Below, one piece after another: positions 44,331 through 53,677 of a DNA stretch of 64,000 bases. Under the pieces are notes generated by a model. The model had not been told where the DNA came from, ran no database searches, and saw only the letters and a program-made list of their open reading frames with translations. The stretch is from JAXGXJ01 sp963829545 (lineage in GTDB: Bacteria; Actinomycetota; Thermoleophilia; RBG-16-64-13). The stretch lies in assembly GCA_963829545.1 (NCBI GenBank), contig CAWHIX010000010.1, forward strand, positions 434,001 through 498,000, in the 5' to 3' direction. How positions within the stretch are numbered: position 1 is the first letter of the stretch; each line of letters opens with the position of its first letter. The position numbers and the translations under genes were made by a program.

Positions 44331-45191
44331 CTAGAGGAGACGATCGCGGAAGTGATGGTAGAGGCTGTCCCCCTCGAGGAGGGCTAGCGAGGTCATGGCC
44401 GGTGTGGTACGGATGCGCAGCGCGGCGCCGGGGGCGAGTGTCGCAGTCCGCTGGCCGTCGATGTCGACGTAGCTGTCGCGGTCCTTGCTGGTGTTGATGA
44501 TGTCGAGGACGTCATCGGGGGCGGCCACCACCGGTCGGACGCCGACGGCGTGTGGCGCTACCAGGCTGATGACGTAAGCCTGCACCGATATGCCCAGCAG
44601 CGGGCCGCCGGCGGCCAAGCTGTACGCCGATGATCCGGCCGGTGTGCCGGCGACCACCCCGTCGCACAGCACTTCGAAGAGGGTGACCCCGTTGATGGTG
44701 AGTGCCAGCGAGCAGGTGTGGACGCGGTCACCCTTGCTGACAGCGACGTCGTTGGTGGCCCGGAAGGTCATGGCCCCCACCGTCGCCTCCAGACCGAGCA
44801 GCGGGTACTCCACGAACTTCCCGTCGAGAAGGCGCCCCACCCCGCTTTCGAGTTCCTCGGGGGGAACGGTGGTGAGAAAGCCCACCCGCCCCAGGTTGAC
44901 GCCGGCCACCGGGATACCGAGGTCGCGCGTGAGCCGAAAGGCGTGAAGCATGGTGCCGTCTCCGCCAAGCACCAGACAGAGACCTACCCCGTCCATGGCG
45001 TCGGCAGACGCGGCGATCTTCACGCCGCCGGCCTCCCCCAGCAGCTCGCCGTGCTTGAGCCACTCGTTGCTGGGCACCGACACCTCGATGCCTCGTTCTC
45101 TGAGGAGGGTGAGCGACGCCTGCAGGGGGCCGGCGGCTACCGCAGGGTCTCCGTGGGTGAGGATCACCACTCGTTCGATGCGATCTGTCAC
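44331..45191 (-). CDS. nadK: NAD kinase
   Basis: 286 residues. GGDGT at 76-80 with the catalytic Asp, ATNDVAVSKGD, AGTPAGSSAYSLAAGGP and a C-terminal DGQRTATLAPG. It phosphorylates NAD to NADP. The start overlaps the tlyA stop (ATGA). It sits where argR is found in Bacillus. Confidence 0.96.
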   Translation of the reverse strand: MTDRIERVVILTHGDPAVAAGPLQASLTLLRERGIEVSVPSNEWLKHGELLGEAGGVKIAASADAMDGVGLCLVLGGDGTMLHAFRLTRDLGIPVAGVNLGRVGFLTTVPPEELESGVGRLLDGKFVEYPLLGLEATVGAMTFRATNDVAVSKGDRVHTCSLALTINGVTLFEVLCDGVVAGTPAGSSAYSLAAGGPLLGISVQAYVISLVAPHAVGVRPVVAAPDDVLDIINTSKDRDSYVDIDGQRTATLAPGAALRIRTTPAMTSLALLEGDSLYHHFRDRLL

Positions 45192-46036
45192 TTCTGCCTT
45201 ACCGCCTCGCTTGCAGAATCGCCGCCTTCGGCGTCGCGGCCGACGATCGAGTCGACGGCCTCCCCCAGCGTATCAAGTCCCCATCCTTTTTCTCCACCCC
45301 GCGAGAGATGGAAGAAGAATTCGCGGTTGCCGTCGGCCCCGAGGAGGCCGGAGTCGGTCACACCCACCAGTCGAGCGTCGATCTCCTCGACGACAAAGCG
45401 CCCCAGCGCGAGCAGCACCTCCCGGTGTATTTGCGGATCGCGTACCACGCCGCCCTTCCCCACCTGGCGCGGTCCGGCCTCGAACTGGGGCTTGATCAGG
45501 ACCACCCCCCGGTACACGGGTGCCATGCAGTTGACCACCGCGGGAAGGACCTTGCTCACGGAGATGAAAGAAACATCCATGGTGAGAAAATCGGGGACGT
45601 AAGGGAGAATCTCCGGAGCGAGGTGGCGGGCGTTCACCTTGTCCAAGGCGTAGACGCGAGGATCGTTCCGCAGTCGTCCGTCCAACTGGCCCCTTCCCAC
45701 GTCGAGCGCGATCACGCGCGCCGCGCCGGCCTGAAGCAGACAGTCGCCAAAGCCACCGGTGGAGGCTCCCACGTCGAGGGCCGAGACCCCGCCGACGTCG
45801 AGTGCGAACACCTCGAGGGCGTGAGCCAGCTTCTCGCCGGCCCGCGACACGAAACGGGGCCTCCTCTTGAGCTCCACAAGGGCATCGAGCGGCACGAGAG
45901 TCCCGGCCTTGTCGCTCATCTGGCCTCCGACCAGGACCAGCCCGGCCATGATGAGGCCGCGCGCGGCGCTACGCGTAGCCGCCAGCCCGCGCTCCACCAG
46001 TAGCTCGTCGAGGCGCGCGCGAGTGGTCTTGGCCAT
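45188..46036 (-). CDS. tlyA: TlyA-family 2'-O-ribose methyltransferase
   Basis: 282 residues from ATG 46036. N-terminal S4 RNA-binding domain (RLDELLVERGLAATRSAARGL), then an FtsJ-type methyltransferase: SAM loop ALDVGASTGGFGDC, the K-D-K-E set including FVSRAGEKL, MDVSFIS and LIKPQFEAG. TlyA methylates C1409 (16S) and C1920 (23S) in mycobacteria and affects capreomycin sensitivity. The C-terminal ~25 residues (LGEAVDSIVGRDAEGGDS) are extra. It lies downstream of dxs, as in Bacillus. Confidence 0.94.
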   Translation of the reverse strand: MAKTTRARLDELLVERGLAATRSAARGLIMAGLVLVGGQMSDKAGTLVPLDALVELKRRPRFVSRAGEKLAHALEVFALDVGGVSALDVGASTGGFGDCLLQAGAARVIALDVGRGQLDGRLRNDPRVYALDKVNARHLAPEILPYVPDFLTMDVSFISVSKVLPAVVNCMAPVYRGVVLIKPQFEAGPRQVGKGGVVRDPQIHREVLLALGRFVVEEIDARLVGVTDSGLLGADGNREFFFHLSRGGEKGWGLDTLGEAVDSIVGRDAEGGDSASEAVRQK

Positions 46037-46041
46037 CCGGG

Positions 46042-47988
46042 TCAGTCCCCGCCGAGGCTCCGCCGCTCGAGCAAGGAAACGGCGGCGGATGCGATGCTCT
46101 CCGGGTCGAGTCCAACTTCCTTGCGAAGGACGGCCAGCGGACCCTGCTCCACGAACTCGTCGGGCAGCCCCACGCGGCCGATGCGCAAACAAGGCCCCTG
46201 TTCGGTGAGCAACTCGATGACGGCCGAACCGAAACCTCCGGCGAGGGCGTTGTCTTCCACCGTGAGGAGCGCCCGATGACTCTCGGCGAGCGAGCGAAGA
46301 GCTTCAGCATCGAGAGGTTTGACCCGCCGTACATTGGCCACCGTGGCGTCGATACCACGCGCGGCCAGCAGGGCGGCCGCTTCCGTCGCGAGCCCCACTC
46401 CAGGGCCGAGGGCCAGGATGGCGATGTCGCGTCCCTGGCTCAGGAGCTCGATCCACGGTCCATCGAGAGGCCGTATGGGCCGCGGCAGAGGCACGCCCAC
46501 TCCCGCCGCGCGCGGGTAGCGGATGACCGAAGGGCCATCCAGGGTGAGCGCGGTGGCGAGGAGTCGCTGCAGTTCGGCTTCGTCCTTGGGAACGAACACG
46601 GTGAGGCCCGGGATGATACGCAGGAAGGAAAGGTCGAAGGCCCCATGGTGGGTGGGTCCATCCTCCCCCACCAGGCCGGCGCGGTCCACGGCAAAGACCA
46701 CAGGCAGAGCCTGCAGGCAGACGTCGTGGATGATCTGGTCGTAAGCCCTCTGCAGGAACGTCGAGTAGATGGCCACCACCGGACGCTTTCCCGCGGCAGC
46801 CAGGCCCGCGGCGAACCCGACGGCGTGCGCCTCGGCGATGCCCACGTCGAAGAAGCGCTCCGGGAAGGTCTGCTGGAGAAGATCGAGTCCCGTACCGGCC
46901 GCCATGGCAGCCGTGATGCCGATGACGCGCTCGTCTCGTCGGGCCAAGTCCACGAGGGCCTCGCCGAACGCCCGGGTGTAGGTGGTCGGGCCCTCGGGGT
47001 CCGAAGCCTTCGTGGAGGTCGCGGACGAAGGTGGGATGCCGTGATAGCGGCCGGGATGGCGTTCGGCCGGCTCGTAGCCCTTGCCTTTGGTGGTGCGGCA
47101 ATGGAGCAGGACCGGGCCCTCCAGGGCCAGCGCCCGTCTCAGGCTCGCGCGGAGTTCCTGTATGTCATGACCGTCCACCACACCCACGTACGTGAAGCCC
47201 AGTTCCTCGAACAGCATGCCGGGCACCAGGACCGCCTTGAGGCCGTCCTTCAACTGGCTTCCCACCGTGGCCATGCGCTCCCCCACTCCGGGAAGGCGCT
47301 GCACGTAACGCTCCAGATCGTGGCGGAAGCGGGAGAGCTTGGGGTCGAGGCGCAGGCGAGACAGGTAGGCGCTCATGGCTCCCACATTGCGCTCGATGGA
47401 CATGGCGTTGTCGTTGAGCACCACGAGCAGCGGGCTGCCGAGGTGGCCGGCATGATTGAGGGCCTCGTAGGCCATGCCGCCGGTGAGGGCGCCGTCACCG
47501 ATGACTGCCACGACGCGTCCGGGGCGGCCCTTCGCGGCCGCCGCCGCGTCCTCTTCTCCGGGCGGCGGCGCGGTCTCACGCCGCCGCGCCTCCACGATAC
47601 CCAGCGCCGCACTGATGGAGGTGCTGCTGTGACCTGTGCCGTAGGCGTCGAAGGGGCTCTCGCTGCGGCAGGGGAACCCGGAGAGGCCGCCGTGAGTGCG
47701 GATGGTGTGGAAGGCGTCCAATCTGCCCGTGAGCAGCTTGTGCGGGTAGGACTGGTGACCCACGTCCCAGACGATGGCGTCGTTGGGGGTGTCCAATTCC
47801 GCGTGAAGAGCGATGGTCAACTCCACCGCTCCCAGACTGGAACCGAGGTGACCGCCGTTGCAGCCGATGGTCGCGATTATCTCATCCCGCACTTCTTCGG
47901 CAACCTGGCGAAGCGCCTCCGCATCCAGAGTGCGCAGGGCCTCCGGTAGCTCCAGTCGGTCGATGAGCCTCAGTTCGCCGTCGGTCAT
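46042..47988 (-). CDS. dxs: 1-deoxy-D-xylulose-5-phosphate synthase
   Basis: 648 residues. GGHLGSSLG, the thiamine diphosphate motif GDGALTGGMAYEALN with NDN, the glutamate region DVGIAEAHAVGFAAGLA, and the C-terminal transketolase domain with VEDNALAGGFG. It performs the first MEP step from pyruvate and glyceraldehyde-3-phosphate. An insertion rich in E, A and P (APPPGEEDAAAAAKGRPG) lies before the TPP motif. The start overlaps nusB (ATGA). Confidence 0.97.
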   Translation of the reverse strand: MTDGELRLIDRLELPEALRTLDAEALRQVAEEVRDEIIATIGCNGGHLGSSLGAVELTIALHAELDTPNDAIVWDVGHQSYPHKLLTGRLDAFHTIRTHGGLSGFPCRSESPFDAYGTGHSSTSISAALGIVEARRRETAPPPGEEDAAAAAKGRPGRVVAVIGDGALTGGMAYEALNHAGHLGSPLLVVLNDNAMSIERNVGAMSAYLSRLRLDPKLSRFRHDLERYVQRLPGVGERMATVGSQLKDGLKAVLVPGMLFEELGFTYVGVVDGHDIQELRASLRRALALEGPVLLHCRTTKGKGYEPAERHPGRYHGIPPSSATSTKASDPEGPTTYTRAFGEALVDLARRDERVIGITAAMAAGTGLDLLQQTFPERFFDVGIAEAHAVGFAAGLAAAGKRPVVAIYSTFLQRAYDQIIHDVCLQALPVVFAVDRAGLVGEDGPTHHGAFDLSFLRIIPGLTVFVPKDEAELQRLLATALTLDGPSVIRYPRAAGVGVPLPRPIRPLDGPWIELLSQGRDIAILALGPGVGLATEAAALLAARGIDATVANVRRVKPLDAEALRSLAESHRALLTVEDNALAGGFGSAVIELLTEQGPCLRIGRVGLPDEFVEQGPLAVLRKEVGLDPESIASAAVSLLERRSLGGD

Positions 47989-48380
47989 GCCGCCTCGCTG
48001 ACCAACGCGCCCAGTACGCCGTTGACTAGGGCACCTGCTTCATCGGAGCAGAACCGCCTGGCCAGAGTCACGGCCTCGTCTACGGCCACGGCCGCAGGCA
48101 CGTCCTCTCCCCACAGGAGTTCGAAGGCGGCCAGACGCAGGATGGAGCGTTCGAGAGCTCCGAGACGTTCCAGGCTCCAGTTGGCGAGATGAGGCACCAG
48201 CCGAGCGTCGATATCGGCCTGGTTGCGGCCGACCCCCAGGACCAGGGAGCGGGTATAGGAATCCACTTCCCCATCGTTCTCGCGGGCGATGGCCGCCTGC
48301 GGGGTGAGACCGAGTAGGTCCCGCTGATAAAGGATGAAGACGGCCTGACGCCGTGCGCTTCTACGGCCAGCAGGGGACAT
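47985..48380 (-). CDS. nusB: Transcription antitermination factor NusB
   Basis: 131 residues, all-helical. RRSARRQAVFILYQRDL at the N terminus, LERLGALERSILRLAAFELLW and the C-terminal VAVDEAVTLARRFCSDEAGALVNGVLG are classic NusB. It helps rRNA antitermination and lies in the conserved accC-asp23-nusB order. Confidence 0.95.
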   Translation of the reverse strand: MSPAGRRSARRQAVFILYQRDLLGLTPQAAIARENDGEVDSYTRSLVLGVGRNQADIDARLVPHLANWSLERLGALERSILRLAAFELLWGEDVPAAVAVDEAVTLARRFCSDEAGALVNGVLGALVSEAA

Positions 48381-48390
48381 GGCGGGGCGC

Positions 48391-48693
48391 TCAGGTACCG
48401 GAGGGGAAGACGCCGGCGAAGACGATGTCCACTCCGGTGACGGTGAGGCCGGTCATGCGGGCAAGAGCCTCACCGATCTTCTGCCTCGCCTCCTGGGCCA
48501 GGACCGGCATGTTCTCGCCCAGAAGAGCATCGAGATGTGCCGTCACCCGACATCTCTCCTCCTCCACGCCAACTTCGATGGCGTGGGTGCGCGCAAAGGG
48601 CAGAGACGAGTGCACTCGGACGCGCCCGTCTCCCGTCAAAGCACCCCGCACGATGGCTTCCAGCACGGAGGTGGCGATGAGATACTCGGTCAT
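48391..48693 (-). CDS. Asp23/Gls24 family envelope stress protein
   Basis: 100 residues. LIATSVLEAIVRGALTGDGRVRVHS, then RVTAHLDALLGENMPVLAQEARQKIGEALARMTGLTVTGVDI matches the Asp23 (YqhY) family. YqhY in Bacillus is encoded between accC and nusB and limits acetyl-CoA carboxylase activity; the position here is the same. The role as an AccBC modulator is inferred from that synteny. Confidence 0.82.
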   Translation of the reverse strand: MTEYLIATSVLEAIVRGALTGDGRVRVHSSLPFARTHAIEVGVEEERCRVTAHLDALLGENMPVLAQEARQKIGEALARMTGLTVTGVDIVFAGVFPSGT

Positions 48694-48699
48694 GAACGG

Positions 48700-50067
48700 C
48701 TAGCGCCTTCCTTCCAGAAGAGCCGGCAGCTCCTCCATGGCTTCGTCGAGGAACCCCGTCGAATAGCGTCCCTCGACGAAGTTCGGATGGCGAAGTATAT
48801 CAAGATGCAGGTCACGGGTCGTGGGCACCCCCTCCAGCACCAACTCCTGCAGGCAGCGCAAACTCCGTGCTATACAAGAACGTCGGTCCGCATCCCAGAC
48901 GACCACCTTGGCCAGTAGCGAATCGTAGAAGGGTGGCACGGTGTAGCCCTCGTACAGGTGGGTGTCGACGCGCACTCCGGGGCCGCCGGGCAGGATGAGC
49001 CGAGTTATGGTGCCTGCCCGAGGGAGAAAGTCGTTGCGCGGGTCCTCGGCGTTGATGCGGAACTCCATAGCATGCCCTTCGGTCCTCTGCATCCCCGAGG
49101 ACCCCATGGGTTCCCCGGCCGCCACCCGCACCTGCTCGCGGACAATATCGACCCCGCTGACGGCTTCGGTAACCGGATGCTCTACCTGCACCCGGGTGTT
49201 CATCTCCATGAAGTAGAAGCGCTGGTCGGCGTCGACCAGGAACTCCATCGTGCCGGCACTGGCGTAACGGATCGTTGCACACGCCCGCTGGGCTAGGCGC
49301 TGGATACTTTCCCTGGTAGAGGGCCCGAGGAGCGGCGACGGCGTCTCTTCCAGGACCTTCTGGTGACGGCGCTGGATGGAGCAATCGCGCTCGCCGAAGG
49401 TCGCCACCTCACCCCGTCCGTCACCGAGGATCTGCACCTCGATGTGATGCGGATTCACGATCGCCTTCTCCACATACATGTCGCCAGAGCCGAAGGCCCC
49501 CTCAGCCTCGGCGCAGGCGGCTTGGTACTGACGTTCCAGTTCGGTGGCGTCCTCGACCAGTCGCATGCCCCGGCCTCCGCCTCCGGCGGAGGCCTTGATC
49601 ATGATGGGATAGCCGATCTCCTCTGCCAGCGCGGCCGCCTGCCCCACGCCGGTTACGGCGCCGTCACTGCCCGGCACCGTTGGCAGCCCCGCTTCCGCCA
49701 TCATGCGCTTGGCCAGGGCCTTGTCACCCAGTTGTCGTATAGACTCAGGGCTGGGACCGATAAAGACGAGGCCGTTTTGGGCGCAGGTTTCCGCGAAGAC
49801 GGCGTTCTCGGCCAGGAAACCGTATCCGGGGTGGACGGCGTCCGCGCCGGTGTTCTTAGCTGCCGCGATGATGCTGGGGATGGACAGATAGCTCCTGCGT
49901 GGATCGGGCGGGCCGATGCACACCTGGGTGGTGGCGCGGCGGACATGCAGACAGTCGGCATCGGCCGTGGAGTAGACGGCCACGGTCTCGATGTCGAGCT
50001 CGTCACAGGCCCGGATGACCCGTAGCGCTATCTCCCCTCGATTCGCGACCAGAACGCGGCGAAACAC
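48700..50067 (-). CDS. accC: Acetyl-CoA carboxylase biotin carboxylase subunit
   Basis: 455 residues. FRRVLVANRGEIALRVIRA at the start; HPGYGFLAEN; ATP-grasp loop KASAGGGGRGMRLV; catalytic EKAIVNPHHIEVQ, ERDCSIQRRHQKVLEE and EMNTRVQVEHPVTE. It carboxylates biotin on the carrier encoded directly upstream with nine bases between. Confidence 0.96.
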   Translation of the reverse strand: MFRRVLVANRGEIALRVIRACDELDIETVAVYSTADADCLHVRRATTQVCIGPPDPRRSYLSIPSIIAAAKNTGADAVHPGYGFLAENAVFAETCAQNGLVFIGPSPESIRQLGDKALAKRMMAEAGLPTVPGSDGAVTGVGQAAALAEEIGYPIMIKASAGGGGRGMRLVEDATELERQYQAACAEAEGAFGSGDMYVEKAIVNPHHIEVQILGDGRGEVATFGERDCSIQRRHQKVLEETPSPLLGPSTRESIQRLAQRACATIRYASAGTMEFLVDADQRFYFMEMNTRVQVEHPVTEAVSGVDIVREQVRVAAGEPMGSSGMQRTEGHAMEFRINAEDPRNDFLPRAGTITRLILPGGPGVRVDTHLYEGYTVPPFYDSLLAKVVVWDADRRSCIARSLRCLQELVLEGVPTTRDLHLDILRHPNFVEGRYSTGFLDEAMEELPALLEGRR

Positions 50068-50075
50068 GGTCGCTC

Positions 50076-51917
50076 CTACGTGTCGCTGTCAATGAGGAAG
50101 AGGGGCTGCCCGTACTCGACCGCCGTGCCGTCCTCCACCAGGATGGCGGCGATGGTGCCGGACGACTCCGCTATCATCTCGTTCATGAGCTTCATGGCCT
50201 CGAGGACGCAGAGGACGTCGCCTTTCTCCACATGCTGCCCCACGTCGATGAAGGGGTCGGTCTCTGGAGCCGGGCTTCGGTAGAAAGTCCCTACCATAGA
50301 GGCGCGGATGACGCTGCGTCCCTCGACCGCATCCTCAACGCCGGCTTCTCCGGGCGCAGACGTCTCGGCAACCGATGTCTCCGGCGCGGACGACGATTTG
50401 CGTACGGTCACCCGCGTTCCCTTGTTCTCCACCGTGACCTCGTCTACGGCCGATGCCTCGAGCAGAGAGACCAACTCGCGGACCCTCTCCGGGCCGAGAT
50501 CGTGCCACTCGTCCTCCCACCCGGGCGGCGAAGCACCGTGGGCAGGCACGGCCCGCGACAAGTCCACCCGCAGGGCCGTCAGGCGCTTCTTCAGGAAAGC
50601 GGCCGCCGCATCAGGAGCGAGGGCCTGCAGAAGGGCCTCACTATCAGTCGCGCCCTGCATCCCCAAGCCTTCCCGATAGTCGTCCAGGGAGGGCGCGGCC
50701 GGGGTCGCTCGAAGATCTTCTTCCAGCCCTTCGCCGAGCACAGCCCTGGCTATCTCCGGGACGGGGGGTGCGGGCGGGTGTCCGTATTCACCCCGGAGAA
50801 GGGCCTTCATCTCGTCGGGCACCACCTGCCAGCGGGCGCCGTAGATAACGTTCAAGATCGCCTGTGTGGCGACGACCTGGCCGATGGGAGCAACGAGTGC
50901 CGGTGCGCCCACCTCGGCGCGGACCTTCGCCATCTCCTGCAGCACCTCGGGGAATCTGGCCAACGCGCCCTGCTCCTCGAGACGCTCCCCCAATTGCCGG
51001 AAGAGGTCGCCGGGCACGTCGGCAAGGGAACGGAAGTCGGCTGCGGCACGCGCGATGTCCTCGTCGACGGCCGACACGGAGCAGCCCGGGGCCAGCCAGG
51101 CCGCTAACGACTCACCCAGGGCGACGAGGCCCTCGACGTCGGCCTCGGGAACCATCCCGGCGTCGAGCAGAGCCGGCAGAAGGCCGACGAGCGGCACTCC
51201 GGAGGGATCGAGACCCACCGGTGCAGCTGAGCAATGCACTATGTCCGCCCCCGCTGCCGCCGCGGTGACTGCCGCTGCCGCCGCCAGCCCGGAGCCGTGA
51301 TCCAGGTCCACCTCCAGGGTGGATGGCACCGACTCCCTTAGGGCAGCCACGAGTTCACCGGCCGCCCTCGGGCCCAGAAAGCCCGCCGTCTTGACACAGA
51401 GGGAGTCCGGCTCCATCTGCACCAGCCGTCGTGCCAACGCGACGCTTGCACTCGGATCGTGCGAGGGGCCGGTATGCACCAGAGCAAGAGCGAGACCCGC
51501 TCCCGTCGCGCGTACGGCGGCCGCGGTGCGCTCGAGAGCCTCGAGATCATTGAGAGGTTCGAACACAAGGAAGGAGCGCACCCCGCAGTCGGCTGCCTGT
51601 TGCACGAAGCCCTCCACGACGCTCCACGAGTAAGGGCGGAAGCCGAGAAGGCAGCGACCCCGCAGATGAAGGCGCAGCGGTGTGGCGGTGATGTTGTCGG
51701 CCAGAGCCCGCAGTCTCTCCCAGGGGCTCTCCCCCAGTACCCGCAGGGAATGGTCGAAAGTCATGTCTCCCCAGGCGTCGATAGAACGGAGGCCCGCCTT
51801 GTCGAGGCTGCGCAAAGCCGTGAGCAAAGAGCCGATCGAAGCCCGCGCAGGGGGAGTGAGATACGGTAGCGACCGGAGACTGGTGTCGGCGAGGCCGACC
51901 TTGCGGACCGGCGCCAT
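50076..51917 (-). CDS. accB: Degenerate OadA/PycB-like carboxyltransferase domain fused to AccB-type biotin carrier
   Basis: 613 residues. Residues 1-450 align throughout with the carboxyltransferase of oxaloacetate decarboxylase/pyruvate carboxylase (DAWGDMTFD, LLRG-type HLRGRCLLGF, VVATQAILNVIYG). From about 455 follows a complete AccB: ERVRELVSLLEASAVDEVTV, MVGTFYRSPAPETDPFIDVG, and biotinylation site LEAMKLMNE. The metal site looks lost: RDxHQS is RSLPYL (residue 16 onward), and the two His of HTH are D204 and D206; the catalytic Lys (K176) remains. It lies between efp and accC, exactly where a plain accB is expected. An indel fusion is possible, since a TGA lies in the +1 frame near 50578. 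Confidence 0.85.
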   Translation of the reverse strand: MAPVRKVGLADTSLRSLPYLTPPARASIGSLLTALRSLDKAGLRSIDAWGDMTFDHSLRVLGESPWERLRALADNITATPLRLHLRGRCLLGFRPYSWSVVEGFVQQAADCGVRSFLVFEPLNDLEALERTAAAVRATGAGLALALVHTGPSHDPSASVALARRLVQMEPDSLCVKTAGFLGPRAAGELVAALRESVPSTLEVDLDHGSGLAAAAAVTAAAAGADIVHCSAAPVGLDPSGVPLVGLLPALLDAGMVPEADVEGLVALGESLAAWLAPGCSVSAVDEDIARAAADFRSLADVPGDLFRQLGERLEEQGALARFPEVLQEMAKVRAEVGAPALVAPIGQVVATQAILNVIYGARWQVVPDEMKALLRGEYGHPPAPPVPEIARAVLGEGLEEDLRATPAAPSLDDYREGLGMQGATDSEALLQALAPDAAAAFLKKRLTALRVDLSRAVPAHGASPPGWEDEWHDLGPERVRELVSLLEASAVDEVTVENKGTRVTVRKSSSAPETSVAETSAPGEAGVEDAVEGRSVIRASMVGTFYRSPAPETDPFIDVGQHVEKGDVLCVLEAMKLMNEMIAESSGTIAAILVEDGTAVEYGQPLFLIDSDT

Positions 51918-51922
51918 GGGCG

Positions 51923-52480
51923 CTACGCCCGGGTGACGTACTCGCGGGTACGGCTATCGACCCGGACGACATCCCCCGGCTCGATAAACAAGGGCACCTG
52001 GATCCTTGCCCCGGTCTCAAGCAGCGCTTCTTTGCTACCCCCGGAGACGGTGTCGCCCCGCACACCTGCGGCGGTCTCTGTCACCTTCAGGTCCACGAAG
52101 GTCGGCAACTCCACGTCGAAAGGCTCGCCGTCGAGGTAGATGACCTCCACCTGCATGTTCAGTGTCATCAGGTCGAAGGAGTCCTTGAGAACCTGCTTCG
52201 GCAGAGCCAATTGCTCGTACGACTCGGCATCCATGAACACCACTTGGTCCGGCTCCTCGTACAGGTAGCTCATGGGCCTGCTCTCTGTACGCAGCTGTTC
52301 GAACTTCTGCTCCGGGCGGAAGGTCCTCTCGACCAATGACCCGGTGACCAGGTTACGCAGCTTGGTGCGAACGAAGGCGCCGCCCTTGCCCGGCTTCACG
52401 TGCTGATACTCAGCGATGCGATAGATGTCGCCCTCGTATCGTATGGTCATGCCCGTTTTGAACTGGTTAGTCGAGATCAC
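51923..52480 (-). CDS. efp: Elongation factor P
   Basis: 185 residues from a GTG with GGAGG eight bases upstream (MISTNQFKTGMTIRYEGD). The modifiable tip is KPGKGGAFVRTKLRNL, with Lys as in Gram-positives and no EpmA partner visible. The C-terminal OB domains end with GARIQVPLFIEPGDVVRVDSRT. It rescues ribosomes at polyproline. It follows the aminopeptidase P gene, a conserved pair. Confidence 0.96.
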   Translation of the reverse strand: MISTNQFKTGMTIRYEGDIYRIAEYQHVKPGKGGAFVRTKLRNLVTGSLVERTFRPEQKFEQLRTESRPMSYLYEEPDQVVFMDAESYEQLALPKQVLKDSFDLMTLNMQVEVIYLDGEPFDVELPTFVDLKVTETAAGVRGDTVSGGSKEALLETGARIQVPLFIEPGDVVRVDSRTREYVTRA

Positions 52481-52540
52481 GTGTTCTGCCTCCAGACCGC
52501 CGCCACCCATGCTGTCGCCCACATCTCGCGGCCGTGCATT

Positions 52541-53677
52541 CTACACCAAGATACGCAGCTCGCGCGGGTACTCCGTCAATACCTCGACCCCGGATGCCGT
52601 GACTACCACGCTGTCTTCAATGCGCACGCCGCCGCGCCCCGGCAGATACACCCCCGGCTCGATGGTGATGACCATGCCCTCCTGCAGGACCTCGGTTGAG
52701 CGGGGGCCGACTCCCGGCCCCTCGTGGATCTCGAGACCCACGCCGTGGCCCAGGCTGTGCACGAACCGATCGGCCATCCCGCCCTTGGCAAGATGGTCGC
52801 GGGCGATCGTGTCGAGTTCCTTGCAGGGGACTCCGCTGCCGGCGGCTGCCAGAGCCGCCGCCTGGGCCAAGCGCACCAGCTCATAGGCCTCGGCGAGTTC
52901 GGCTTCAAGGCGACCCGTGGCGTAGGTACGCGTGATGTCACTGGCGTACCCGTTGACCACCGCGCCTATGTCGAAGACCACCAGCTGACCCGGCTCGATG
53001 ATGGCCTCCGATGCCTCCCCATGGGGCATGGCCGCCCGGGGCCCAGCGGCCACGATAAAGGGAAAGGCAACGCCCTCCGATCCGTGGCGGCGAAGAAAGA
53101 CCTCAAGGTCCAGAGCCACATCCCGTTCGCTGCGCCCGACTACCGAAAGCGTCTCCAAGTACGCGAATGCGGAGGCGGCGAGCGCACCCGCGGCTCGCAT
53201 GGCCGCCAGCTCGTCAGGAAACTTGGTCAGTCTCGCCTTCTCGACCAGACCCTCGACCAGCTTCCACTCCAGGCCGCTCTCCTCAAGCGACTCTCGCAGG
53301 CGCTCCCACCGTTTCACCGTGAGCCGCCCCGCGTCCACGGCCACGGGCGGTCGAGGCGGAGAGGCCTCACCCGCGGTACCCGCCGACGGCTCACCAGCGA
53401 CTTCTTTAAGGAAGCGGCCCGCAGGCTCGTCGCGCCCATCGTCGACCAGAAGGATGCGGGTACCCGGAATCTCCTCCTCTGCCTGTACCGTGAACCGGGC
53501 GTCGGTCACCAGGGCAAGTTCTTCAGCGGTCACCACCACGCTGGCGGCTTCCCCCGTGAAGCCGGTCAAATAGCGGCAGTCCGCGGGGGCGAAGACCACC
53601 AGCGCCGAAACGCCTTCCTCCACCATGAGACCACGGACGCGCTGCAGCCTCTCGTCCATGCTTGCCGGGACCGTCAC
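52541..53677 (-). CDS. Xaa-Pro aminopeptidase (M24)
   Basis: 378 residues from a GTG overlapping the aroQ stop. An N-terminal creatinase-like domain (GVSALVVFAPADCRYLTGFTG) is followed by the pita-bread domain with metal ligands in VFDIGAVVNGYASDITRT, HSLGHGVGLEIHE, TIEPGVYLPG and VRIEDSVVV. A Pro/Gly-rich insertion (AGEPSAGTAGEASPPRPP) lies at about 95-112. It cleaves N-terminal residues before proline. YqhT-efp in Bacillus has the same order. Confidence 0.93.
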   Translation of the reverse strand: MTVPASMDERLQRVRGLMVEEGVSALVVFAPADCRYLTGFTGEAASVVVTAEELALVTDARFTVQAEEEIPGTRILLVDDGRDEPAGRFLKEVAGEPSAGTAGEASPPRPPVAVDAGRLTVKRWERLRESLEESGLEWKLVEGLVEKARLTKFPDELAAMRAAGALAASAFAYLETLSVVGRSERDVALDLEVFLRRHGSEGVAFPFIVAAGPRAAMPHGEASEAIIEPGQLVVFDIGAVVNGYASDITRTYATGRLEAELAEAYELVRLAQAAALAAAGSGVPCKELDTIARDHLAKGGMADRFVHSLGHGVGLEIHEGPGVGPRSTEVLQEGMVITIEPGVYLPGRGGVRIEDSVVVTASGVEVLTEYPRELRILV

